Shown here piece by piece: positions 1 to 9,787 of a stretch of 64,000 bases of DNA. How positions within the stretch are numbered: the first letter of the stretch is position 1; each line of letters starts with the position of its first letter. The DNA lies in assembly GCA_965178125.1 (NCBI GenBank), contig OZ237774.1, positions 124,001-188,000 of the forward strand, written 5' to 3'. The notes under the pieces are model-generated. The model ran no database searches and was not told the origin of the DNA. It was given only the letters and a program-made list of their open reading frames with translations. Origin of the DNA: Bilabrum cf. latius (Eukaryota; Bigyra: Bicosoecida; Bigyra; Bicosoecida). Made by a program: the position numbers and the translations under genes.

Positions 1-2
1 CA

Positions 3-3000
3 AAGCCCGCGGGTGCAGGATCGGCATTCCGAGCAGCAGCAGCCGCCGCCGGCGCTTCGGCCTCGGGCGATGCCGGCGCCGCGCAGCCTTCCGATGTTCC
101 GCAATCCTTGTCGGAGGACGAGGGGCGCGACCTTGCGATCGCGGCGGGGCCACGCATGGCCGTGCTGTTTTCAGCTCCGGACGAATCGGTGCCCGGGCCC
201 GTATCGGCTTCTATCCAGGGTGCAGCGCACGGCAGTGCACCCGGGGATGTCTGGGCCGCGGACGGACTCGACGCATAGATCGCGGTTGCAACCGCCGTCC
301 TGATGGATTCGGAGCCACAACTCGCGGCGGAGGCAGCGCGGGTCTTGTGGGAGCACTTGGAAGGCGGCGAAACCGCAACCGGCAGAGGAAATGCGCGGCG
401 CCCCCCGGGCCCCCTGGCCATGGTTCCGCTGCTCCCCGCCCGGCTCACCACGGCGGACGGTCCCCTGCACGTGACCCCACGATGGGGGGGGATTTCCCCC
501 GAGTCCCACCGGCTGCTCCCCGGGCCCCTAGGCCTAGCCATCAGCCCCGCCCGGCTGCAGGTGCACGTCACTGCGGTGCTGCTGGCGTCCGGTGGGTCGC
601 AGAAGCCCTTCGATCCTGCGAGCGGAGCGATGCTTCCAGCAGATGACCGCCCATCAGCGGCCCAGCCACCGCGAGCTGCATCGTCATCATCGTCATCGTC
701 GTCGTCGTCGTCACATGCAGCCCAGGCCCAGGCCCTGGCCATCGCCATGCGGGGAGCCCCGGCCGGCGCGCTGGGGCCGTGGATGGGTCGGCTTGGGTCC
801 GGTGTGACGCGCGTGGATGGGGGGGCCTCGACGGGGGCGCTCGTGGGGGCGGCGGCGGGTCTGCGGGCCGCGGCTGACGTCAGCGGGTCATCAGCTCTGA
901 TGGTGCACTCGCTCGGGTCTAGGTGCCTGCGGGCGCCCACCGTGGCCGAGGAACAATCCGCGCTGGGAGTGCGCGGCGCCGGTTCCGCTGTGACGGGCAG
1001 GGTGCTCCGGGTGATGGGCCGGCGGGCGGTGTCGCAGGGCCTGGCGAGGGTGTGGGGCGGGCGTGTGACGAGTGCTGCGGCACGGTTCGGGAGTGGCGGC
1101 GGTGGTGACACGACTCGGGTCGCGGGGACAATTTCGGCACCGGATCTTGCCTGGCTCGCGGTGCGGGTCGCTTCCGGCGGGTCTGGTGGTTCGAGCCGAT
1201 CGAGTGCAGAGGTGGGCAGCAGCAGCAGCAGCAGCGGGAGCAGCATGGATGCCCAGTGGCTGGGGCGATTCGTTGTGTCGCTGCCTGGCGGTGCCCTCGA
1301 CCTCGAGATGGATGCTGGCGCACGGCAGAGGTCAGGGGGCCCTGAACACGATGACGATGGCGATGACGATGACGGTGATAATGGCCATGCTCCGCGATTG
1401 GACGCATAGTCACACCCAGGGCCCAGGGAACAAATGGGGCCCAGGGAACAACTGGGTCCCAGGGAACAACTGGGGCCCAGGGAACACGCCTTGGAAGCCG
1501 CACCCGCCGTGCGCGTGGCGGCGGGCTCGAGGAGCAGATGGCTGCTGACCCATCTCGGTGACCGACTGCGCTTGAGGGGTGGCCAAAGTGGCACCCCGGC
1601 GCGGGAGGGCCCTCGAGCAGCTTCTAATGCGCGAGGCAGGAGCGGCCTGTGGCACCCCTGGGAGGCACTGCCCCAGTACGGTCCCCCGCGCGGCGCCGAC
1701 GGAACCGAAGCGCCGCTGGCTGCGGATTTGACCGCGCTTGTGATGAACGGGCTCTTGTACGCCGGCGGTCTCCGCTCCGATGGAGACGAGGACGGCGGGC
1801 TCGCATCCGGGGAGGATGGTGTGACGAGTGGATCGGATCGCCGCGTGCTGCCGTCATCGCGCCGCCCCTCGGCCCGCGCCGTGCTCGGGCTCCTGGCCCA
1901 GTGGATCCACGAGGATCGGATCACCGTGCCTTGCTTGTTCCCTGGGGAACAGCAAGGACCGCGCGGCAGCACCGCCGGCGGCCAGGCCTCTCGGACCGAG
2001 GGGTCCTCAGGGTCGCAGGTCGATGATGCTGGCCTCGTTGCCGATGCGATCGCCGCCCTGGCCTGGATGGCGGCGGGCCCTCTGCAGCTGCCTGGGATGG
2101 GGGCCTGCGCTGCTGCCGCCTTGTCTGTCGTGGCGCCCGGTATGTTCCGAAGGATGGGGCGGCGGGAGTCGGGAGCGTCGGCCGTGCTGAGGGGTGGTCA
2201 AAGCGGCAGGGGTGGCACGTGGTCGCAGGCGGAGTGGGAGTGGTTCCGCTGCTGCGGCGCCGCGGCACTGCTGCGCGCCAGGCAGGCCACCCCCGGGGTC
2301 GATGGCGAGACTGGGGCAATGCACACAATCTCGATCGAGGTCGCGACGGGGGGCGTGCTACCCGGAGCTGAAACCCTGGCCGATGCCGCGGGGCACCTGT
2401 GGGGCGCCGCGCTTGCGGAACGGGAGCAGAGGCGCCGCGCACGGCTCTGGGCGGCCGCAACGGCTGCTGCCGACGCCGCCGTGGAGTCGTTCCTTCCCAT
2501 GGGTGCAGTGCACGGTGGTGCAGTCGGGTAGGACGCCTCCTCCAGCTGCGAGGGGGGCGGTGCTGGAGCTGCCAGCCCCGATGCGTCCGGCACGGCCATC
2601 GCCAGTGCCATCCCCAGCGCCACGGGTGCTGCTGATTCGAATCCGAGCGGTGCCAGCTCGAAGGCCCCCTTCCGGCACGACTTTGAGTCGCGGGCAGAGG
2701 TGCATCGCACTGTAGTGCTGCGGACCGCGCGCCTATTGCTCCGGATCGGATCTGTGATGGGACCCGAGCAGCTGCCCGAGTGTTCCCCGGAGGTTGCAAC
2801 CGCCGTGCAACGGGCCGCGGAACGGCTGCGGCTTGGCGCGCGCAATGAAGATGAAGAACACAATGCCGCGGGGCCATTGGAGGCTGAGGCCAGGACCGTC
2901 CGGGCCGAGGTCCGCGCGGCGCCTGCGGAACCAGTGGGCACCGGCCCTGCGGCCGACGATGGTCCTGCTCAAGTGCCCACCCCTCCGGTGTCCGATCCAA

Positions 3001-3998
3001 GGACCCGGAGCCGTGTCCTCGAGGTTGCAACCGCGGGTAATTTGCCACCTTCGTGGGCCCTGTGTGCCCTGGCCGCCGCCGCAGACACCGCCAGCAGGCA
3101 CCGGAACCGGGCCGTGCCTCGGGCAGAGCTGGACGACCCGTGCGGGTGGTGGAGGCGCGAGGCGGATCTGTGGGAGGTTGCAACCGCTGTGTACAGGGAG
3201 GTTGCAACCGGGGGGCGCGGGGAGGACAGGGGCGAGGAGGGGGCGGCGCACAGGGTGTTGCGCTCTTTGCGCGGCGCCGGCATGGCGGAACCTCTGGACT
3301 GGGTCTGCTTGGGCCTGGGCCGCATGCCCCGCGGGACGGACGCAGCGGTTGCAACCGCACGCAGGGAACAACTTGCGGAGGCCGCGCGGCGGGGGCGAGA
3401 GCAGAGCGACGGGGGAGCGGAGCGTGCAGGTGCCGGTGCCGGTGCCGGTGCCGGTGCTGGTGCTGGTGCTGGTGCTGGTGCTGGTGCTGGTGCTGGTGCT
3501 GGTGCTGGTGCTGGTGCTGGTGCTGGTGCTGGTGCTGGTGCTGGTGCTGGTGCTGGTGCTGGTGCTGGTGCTGGTGCTGGTGCTGGTGCTGGTGCTGGTG
3601 CTGGTGCTGGTGCTGGTGCTGGTGCTGGTGCTGGTGCTGGTGCTGGTGCTGGTGCTGGTGCTGGTGCTGGTGCTGGTGCTGGTGCTGGTGCTGGTGCTGG
3701 TGCTGGTGCTGGTGCTGGTGCTGGTGCTGGTGCCGGTGCCGGTGCCGGTGCCGGTGCCGGTGCTGGTGCTGGTGCTGGTGCTGGTGCTGGTGCTGGTGCT
3801 GGTGCTGGTGCTGGTGCTGGTGCTGGTGCTGGTGCAGGTGCCGGTGCTGGTGCTGGTGCTGGTGCTGGTGCTGGTGCTGGTGCTGGTGCTGGTGCTGGTG
3901 CTGGTGCAGGTGCCGGTGCTGGTGCTGGTGCTGGTGGGAATGTGGAGGATGCAGATCCCGAAGCTGAAGACGAGCAGAGCGTAAGGAATAACGATGGT

Positions 3999-4030
<32 letters not shown>

Positions 4031-7000
4031 GCACCAGGACGGCAGCGCAATGACGAGTCCAGCCACAGGCACGCACGCGGTTCCGTTCTTCGTCTTGCCC
4101 TTCGAGGCGCCGCGCGGGGGGCGGCGGAACCGGCCCCCCGGCCTGCAGGAGCTGCTCTGGAGGGCGCAGGAACAGGCCCTGGCGCAGTACCGAGGTTCCG
4201 TTAGCGCGCGGCGCCGCGCCGCCGAATCGGAGTCGGGGTGGTCAGAGTCGCCGGGGCTGCTCGAGGTCCAGAGGCTCCGGCGGCAGGCGAGCGGGCAAGG
4301 GGGCAGCTGGCCAGGCAAGCACACGAAGAGAAGCAAGGGCAAGGGCAAGGGCAAGGGCGGTGGGATCCACATGGGTGCCGAGGGGGCCGCGCTCGTCACA
4401 CCGCCCCGGCACCCCGGCTCCTTCGGTTCCATGGATGGATCCATGTCGGATTTGCCGGGCGCCTCTGCCCTTGAAGACCTGGATCAGGCCAGTGGAGATG
4501 GAGGTGGAGGTGGAGGTGGAGATGGCTCGGGCAGCGAGGCGGGGGGGTCGGCCGCGTCGGCCGCTTCGACCACGGGAGGGGGCTCCAGTGCACTGCATGG
4601 TGGTGCGAGCGGGATCGCAGCGAATGGCGGGAGGGGCGACCGGCTGGGCCGGGCCAGCCGGGGGGACTCGGAATCGATGCTTCCCGAGGAGAGGAGGGCC
4701 CTGAGGCGGGCGGCCAGGCGGCACCTGGGCTGGTGGGAGGCACCCGGCAAACCGGAAGAAGGCGCCGCGCACAGCGACACCAGGGCGGCCGAGGCCGCGC
4801 GGAACCGGGCCATCGAACGTTCGTCGGCCGAGAAGGAAGCCGAGGAGCTGCTTCGGTGTGACGAGGAGGACGAGGGGGCGGGCGGCGCCTGCCGGTGGCC
4901 GGGGCACGACCAGTGGCCCGAGGAGTGGGGCCCGGGGAACAGTGTGACGAGTGCGACGGAAGCGGGGGTGCCGGCGATGGAGGGGGTGCATGGGGTGGTG
5001 GGGGACGCGGTTGCAACCGAAGCCGCGGGCCGCGCTCTGGCAGCCGCCGCGGCCGCCGCCGAGGGTGCGACGCAAACCGGCGCCGCGCTTAGCGGAACCG
5101 GTTCCGCACTCGCAACGGACCCGGCGCCGGAGCATCTGCACCTCCCGTCGGACGTGGCCGCGATGCCGGTCGTTGGTTCCGCACAGCTGCTGCCGGCCGG
5201 CGCCGCGGCCCCAGGTCGCTCCCACCCCCCGGGCTCCCCTGCAGCCCTGGCCGAGTGGGTTTTCGGCTCCGAGTGGATGGGCCCCTGCATGGTGCGGGTG
5301 CTGGACCCCCAGGCGGTTGCAACCGGCGCGCAGGGGCACGCCGGCAGCACGACACGCGCGCGGCGCCGCGCGGTTGCGACCAAGCTGGCGCAGGAGGCGT
5401 CGCTGGACGCATCGGCCGCGCGCTCCGGGCGTGCGCGCACGATGGGCCGCGCCCTGGCGATTCTGGCTCCGGATTGCGAGATCGAGGTGCCGAGGGTGTT
5501 CGGAGGCGGGCGGCCGAGAGAGGGGGAGGATACATCCAAGGGTGCATCGCACGGTGGCGCGGGCGCGGCGGCTGGGACCGCCCGCGCACCAGCTGCGGGA
5601 AGCAGGCCCGGTTCCGTGCACGTGCGCGTGCGCGTGCGCGCCCTTGCGATGGGTGTGTCGCCCGACTGGGTGAGCTACCCTGTGCACTCGTCAGTGCTCC
5701 GCGCGGGCGGAGGCTCGCGACTCGGAGCCGCAATCTTGAGGGCCCGAGACAGTTCTTCCAGCGTCGGTGGTGGAGTTGGGGGCAGGGGCGCTGGGAGCCG
5801 AGACGGGTGTGACGAGGACGATTTGGATGGTGTCGCCGGAGCTGCGCCCGGATCTACGGTTTCTGGGGGGTTGGTTGATGGGACGGGCCTCCCGGGACCG
5901 ATTCCCGCTGGTCACGCCGTCCGCGTGCCGGAGCTGCAGCCCCCCGTCGCGGCGCCCGTGCTATTCGGAGCCTATAATGGGGTGGTTCCGCTACCCACGC
6001 GCACCGCCGTGGCCGTGCTTCAGAACGCGCGGCGCCTTGGTATGCGGAACCTGGCGGCGCAGGCGGCGTGGAGCGTGTGGGCCCACGGGATCGGGAGGGA
6101 GGACGCCGGCTCCCTGGCCGAGGCCGGTGTGACGAGTGGGGGGCTGGCCGGCCCCGCCGCCGCCGTCGCCGCCGCGTCTTCGTCCTCCATGGCGTCCTCG
6201 TCAGCCGGCGGCGCCGGTGGTGTGACGAGTGCGGCGGCCCAGCTGGAGAGAGCGCGGCTGTCGTTGCCCGGATCACGGGACTCGGCCAGGTCCTCCATGC
6301 GGGTGCCTCCCGTGGCGGCGGCGGTGCTGTCTTTGGCCACCCTGGCTCCCGCGTTCTCGGAGAGTGGTGGTCGGTCACAGGTTGGCTCGCTCCGGGTCCG
6401 AGCCAGCCTAGAACTGGGGGGCGCTGCGGGGCGGCGGGCGGCGCGGGGGGACGGCGGCGCGCTGCCTCCGCCTGTGGCTGCAGGGGGTGCTAGTGCCCAA
6501 GGGGGTGGCAAAACCGGATCCACCGGTGGAGTGCCTTCCTCTTCTTCTTCCTCAAAGCAGAAGAAAGCGCCGCTCATCGCGCGGTCCTAGGGCGCAAGTG
6601 CTGGCGATGGGGCAGGGACTGCACCTTAGGGTGTCGCAGCGGGTGGCATGGGCATGGGCAGGGGCAGGGGCAGGGGTGCTGGGGCTGGGGCTGGGGCTTC
6701 GCAGCGTGGTGGTGCATGGGGCGGCAGGGGCCGGGGCCGTGGCCGTGGCCGTGGAGTCACCGGAGTTGATTCCAGCTCCGAGTTCGTGTCCCTTGAGACG
6801 GCGCTTGCGATGCGGCAGTCGGCTGCATCGCACGGTAGTGCGCGCGGCGCCGGTGCATCGGTTCCGCTGACGAGTCGCCAGATCCGTCGCCAGAACGAGG
6901 AGAGGGAGATGGCGCTCCGCCGGCAAGCGGTGAGGCTTTAGGAGCAGGCGAGGCAAATGGGACTTCCGGTGGAGCTGGTGCGGCAGCTGGCTGTGGAGAG

Positions 7001-7280
7001 GGAGCGTGAGCGGGAGGCAGCGCTTCGGGAGAGTGTTAGTCGGCAGAGGGGCGGCGGGGGCAGCGGCACAGCGGACGCGTTCACGCTGGGGGGTGGAGGC
7101 GGTGTGACGAGTGGAAGCGGTGTGACGAGTGCTGGGCTGGGCCCCGGTCTGCTCGAGGGGAAGGACAGCGGGGGTTCCGGTTGGACGGGCGATGGCGATG
7201 ATGATGATGATGATGACGAGAGCAGCAGCAGCGGTAGCAGCAGCGACGGGGAGTGGGAACGAGAGGATAGTGACGAGTGA
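3..7280 (+). CDS. Giant low-complexity protein with BTB-like C-terminus (5' end outside window)
   Basis: A single frame stays open from the window edge to TGA at 7278-7280 (about 2,425 residues) if UAG is read as an amino acid. In-frame TAGs lie at 276, 1407, 2529, 6588, 6627 and 6939. At 6939 the context is RQAVRL-UAG-EQARQMG, a continuous charged helix. No enzyme motif is visible. Helical Ala/Leu-rich patches (about 250-360, 1730-1910, 2030-2150, 2700-2830) could be degenerate armadillo-like repeats. A Gly-Ala run at 3429-3932 is followed by an acidic stretch. At about 5645-6085 the pattern VSYPVHSSVLRAG, then a VRVPELQ strand, a GAYNGVVPL turn and a helical NARRLGMRNLAAQA end, fits a BTB/POZ fold with an insertion. 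An Arm-BTB adaptor is possible, but that is inference. The tail is Arg/Gly-rich then acidic. The gene is convergent with the epimerase gene, 175 bp away. Confidence 0.8.
1419..1487 (+). repeat. Four tandem 18-bp units containing CCCAGGGAACA
   Basis: Four 18-bp units (the last incomplete), each built on GGGCCCAGGGAACAACTG, lie inside the coding frame just after the in-frame TAG at 1407. They encode a repeated GPREQ(L/M) peptide. The core CCAGGGAACA also recurs singly across the window, for example near 1935, 13925-13955, 20925-20945, 31862, 38670, 52410 and in every ankyrin intron unit. Confidence 0.85.
3429..3932 (+). repeat. 84 tandem hexamers (GGTGCT/GGTGCC)
   Basis: A run of 504 bp is made almost entirely of GGTGCT with blocks of GGTGCC and a few GGTGCA. 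It is in frame and encodes an alternating Gly-Ala tract of about 168 residues. The frame stays open on both strands in several registers because the hexamer contains no stop. Phased blocks of variant hexamers suggest replication slippage of larger blocks. Confidence 0.97.
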
Positions 7281-7455
7281 TATGGAATAGGTGTGACGAG
7301 TGATGGCGGGACGGGTTCAATCGACTGCCGCTCCACAGCCAAGCATTCAACATGCACAGAGCGCACTTGCCATTTTCTTATATTTGGAGGACCAAACCAC
7401 ACAGCACGCTCGCCCACCCACTCAACGGCGATCACACCGCTCTTCACACCGCTCG

Positions 7456-8373
7456 TCACACCGCTCCGTCCACAGCGGCCCGGATGGCCTCGATGGCACC
7501 CGCTGGGCTCTCCGCCTTGAAGACCCCCGTCCCGCTCACGATCACATTGGCCCCCGCCTTCCCCACGGCCTCGGCGGTTTCACCCGCCTTGATGCCCCCG
7601 TCCACCTGGATGTGCATGCCCGGGCACTTGCCCCGGATCGCGCTCACCTTGCCCATCTGGTCCGACATGAAGGACTGGCCCCCGAACCCCGGCTCCACTG
7701 TCATCACAAGAGCGAGTCCGACGAGTGGCCGGCGCTCTTCTCCTGCTCCCCCTGCTCCCACCTTCGATTCCCCTTCCCCGCTCGATTCAGTCCGCGACCC
7801 ACCACCCGCACCCCATAGCGCCCTCTCCTCCACCGCCACCTTCTCGGACCTCTTGCTCGCCTCCTCCTCCAGCTCGCGGAGAGTGTAGGTCTGCTCCAGG
7901 AGAGGCATCACGTCCTCGATCGCGGTTCCCGGCTTGATGGCCACGCCGGGTCGCATGCCCAGCCTTCGGATCTGCCGGCACAGTTCAGCGGCATCGTCGG
8001 CGCCCGAGCACGTCTCCCAGTGGAACGTGAATCCATCGGCGCCTGCGGCAGCAAACTGTTCAACCCATTTTCTAGGCTCGGAAACCATTAGATGACAGTC
8101 AAGGTACGCAGGTTTCTCGCCCTTTCCTCTCGGGAAGTGCGCCCTGAGCGCCTTGATAACCGGATGCCCGATCGTGAGATTTGGGACGAAGTGTCCGTCC
8201 ATCACATCCATGTGAAGCCAGTCAGCACCGCAATCAATCATGCGTTTGGCTTCGGAAGAAAGATTGGCAAAGTCGCTCGACAGCATGGATGGGGCAATGA
8301 TTGCTTTGGCCGCTTCCCCCTCGCGAACAACCGAAGGTTTAGCCGATGCAGCAGATGCTGAAATTCCTGCCAT
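7456..8373 (-). CDS. RPE: Ribulose-phosphate 3-epimerase
   Basis: This enzyme interconverts ribulose 5-phosphate and xylulose 5-phosphate in the pentose phosphate or Calvin pathway. Family motifs appear in order: IIAPSMLSSDFANL at the N-terminus, DWLHMDVMDGHFVPNLTIG (metal-binding His/Asp), LDCHLMVSEP, GVAIKPGT, MTVEPGFGGQSFM and a C-terminal VDGGI...GANVIVSGTGVF phosphate-binding region. The frame is 305 residues against about 220-240 for the family. The excess is an in-frame Glu/Gly-rich insertion of about 58 residues between the PLLEQ helix and the LALVMTVEPG strand (around 7700-7875), either a loop insertion or an unrecognised intron. The start MAGISAS is the first Met before the conserved core, and no strong plastid transit peptide is evident. 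The stop is TGA and no TAG is in frame. The gene is divergent from RPS18. Confidence 0.95.
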   Translation of the reverse strand: MAGISASAASAKPSVVREGEAAKAIIAPSMLSSDFANLSSEAKRMIDCGADWLHMDVMDGHFVPNLTIGHPVIKALRAHFPRGKGEKPAYLDCHLMVSEPRKWVEQFAAAGADGFTFHWETCSGADDAAELCRQIRRLGMRPGVAIKPGTAIEDVMPLLEQTYTLRELEEEASKRSEKVAVEERALWGAGGGSRTESSGEGESKVGAGGAGEERRPLVGLALVMTVEPGFGGQSFMSDQMGKVSAIRGKCPGMHIQVDGGIKAGETAEAVGKAGANVIVSGTGVFKAESPAGAIEAIRAAVDGAV

Positions 8374-8735
8374 ACTGAAGTGATTCAACCTGGTGGTGAG
8401 CTGATATAATCGACAACTTGTTCTATTAATCCGTGCTAAATGGGCTGCTCGCATGCAAAGATGCGCATGATGCGCTGTAGTTGCTGTACGGTATACGTGT
8501 CCCAAACTGCACCTTATCTGATCCGATCCAATCCACCACGCCAACCCCGTACCTGCATTAGGAGGTTTTCGTCGTAGCCATGGTGAGATATCTATAGAAA
8601 TATGCACTACGTGTGGCATATACATACTTGTTACCATGACTGATCAGTTGCGATTGTGCAACCGGTGAAACGGGCTAGGCAGGCCGAATTGTAGATGCAC
8701 TAAACCTGCACGCCTACTGTATTCGCGCTTTCTCA
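8374..8735. promoter_or_regulatory. Shared intergenic region between RPE and RPS18
   Basis: This 362-bp gap separates two divergently transcribed genes, so it must hold both promoters unless further 5' exons exist. It is distinctly less GC-rich than the flanking coding DNA. I see no clear TATA box or named transcription factor site. Confidence 0.5.
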
Positions 8736-9305
8736 ATGCAGGCGGACTTTTCCATGGGACCTGATTTCCAGTACATTCTGCGTATTCTGAACACCAACGT
8801 GGAGGGCCGCAGGAGTGAGTTGCCTCGCCAGCCTAACTAATTAGCACCCTGTTATCGAAGCGCCAACGGCAGGCACTGTCCCACCGGCCCCTCATTGCGT
8901 GCCACAATACCATGAAGCCCATGCGTTGTCTTAATTTCACTTCTTGCAGACATCATGTACGGGCTGACTGCCGTGAAGGGTATCGGCCGGCGTTTCAGCA
9001 ACTTGCTGCTCAAGCGCGCTGGTGTCGACACCAGGAAGCGCGCCGGTGAGCTGACCAAGAAGGAGACCGAGCTCGTGCTGCGAGTGCTCGAGAACCCCGC
9101 CGCGTTCGGCATCGAGGACTGGTTCCTCAACCGCCGCAAGGATTTCGACACGAACAAGAGCATGCAGGTGTACAGCAACACCCTGTCCACTGCCCTGCGT
9201 AACGATCTCGAGCGCATGAAGAAGATGCGCCTGCACCGTGGTGTGCGCCATTTCTGGAAGCTGAAGGTGCGCGGACAGCACACTTGCACCACCGGCCGCG
9301 GCTAA
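8736..9305 (+). CDS. RPS18: 40S ribosomal protein S18 (uS13)
   Basis: Exons are 8736-8814 and 8950-9305; the intron 8815-8949 has a GTGAGT donor and a TTGCAG acceptor. The 144-residue product belongs to the head of the small ribosomal subunit. Recognisable blocks are FQYILRILNTNVEGRR in exon 1, then MYGLTAVKGIGRR, KRAGELTKKE, WFLNRRKD, RNDLERMKKMRLHRGVRHFW and RGQHTCTTGRG. Splicing joins AGG-A to AC-ATC, giving RNIMYG as in the family. The protein ends shortly after TTGR, as in the short yeast form, without the longer animal/plant basic tail. The stop is TAA. There is no in-frame TAG. Confidence 0.96.
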
Positions 9306-9787
9306 GCGACTGGCTGGGAGCAGCATTGGTTGCAATGGTGAAAGGGGGAGCAGCGGAGGGATAGGTTGGTGGATTTGGGTGGGGAAGACCAGCAGGACGG
9401 CTCTGGTGCAAACAGGAATATGCACAGTCATTCTGTGTATTGTTTTGAGTAGTACCGATGGGAGTCTCGTGTCCTCTGGACCGAGAGGGCTGGATTAGAT
9501 TTGGTGCGAAGTTGAGCCATGCCAGCTCGTTGCATCTTGCGCCTCATTTGGTGCGTGGTGGCGACTGGACCGATATACCACTTCGTCTCCAAACTGTAGG
9601 TGGTGATTTCGCGAATTCAATTCATCATTTAGGTCCGAATAGACCTAAGCACTCAGCCTGGTGGTGCCTTCGTGCACGTGGCGGCAACTGTTGCACTTGG
9701 CACGACCCAAGAAAACTATAATTTCAATCACATACGCGCCATGGCAGTCAGTCACCTTCCCCGTAATGCTCACCGGGAAGCGCCGAT
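9306..9787. other. Intergenic gap between convergent RPS18 and WNK genes
   Basis: These 482 bp lie between the TAA of RPS18 and the TGA of the WNK gene on the other strand. They should contain both 3' untranslated regions. I see no further gene, RNA gene or repeat here. Confidence 0.5.

Noticed and set aside
1434-2531. Separate gene starting at 1434
   Set aside because: It is the same frame as the sequences before 1409 and after 2531; only TAG codons separate the pieces, so it is part of the 3-7280 gene.
1921-4076. Long minus-strand open frames (His/Gln, Ser/Thr or Pro/Ala repeats) opposite the hexamer tract
   Set aside because: The hexamer contains no stop in most frames, so these are shadows of the plus-strand Gly-Ala tract.
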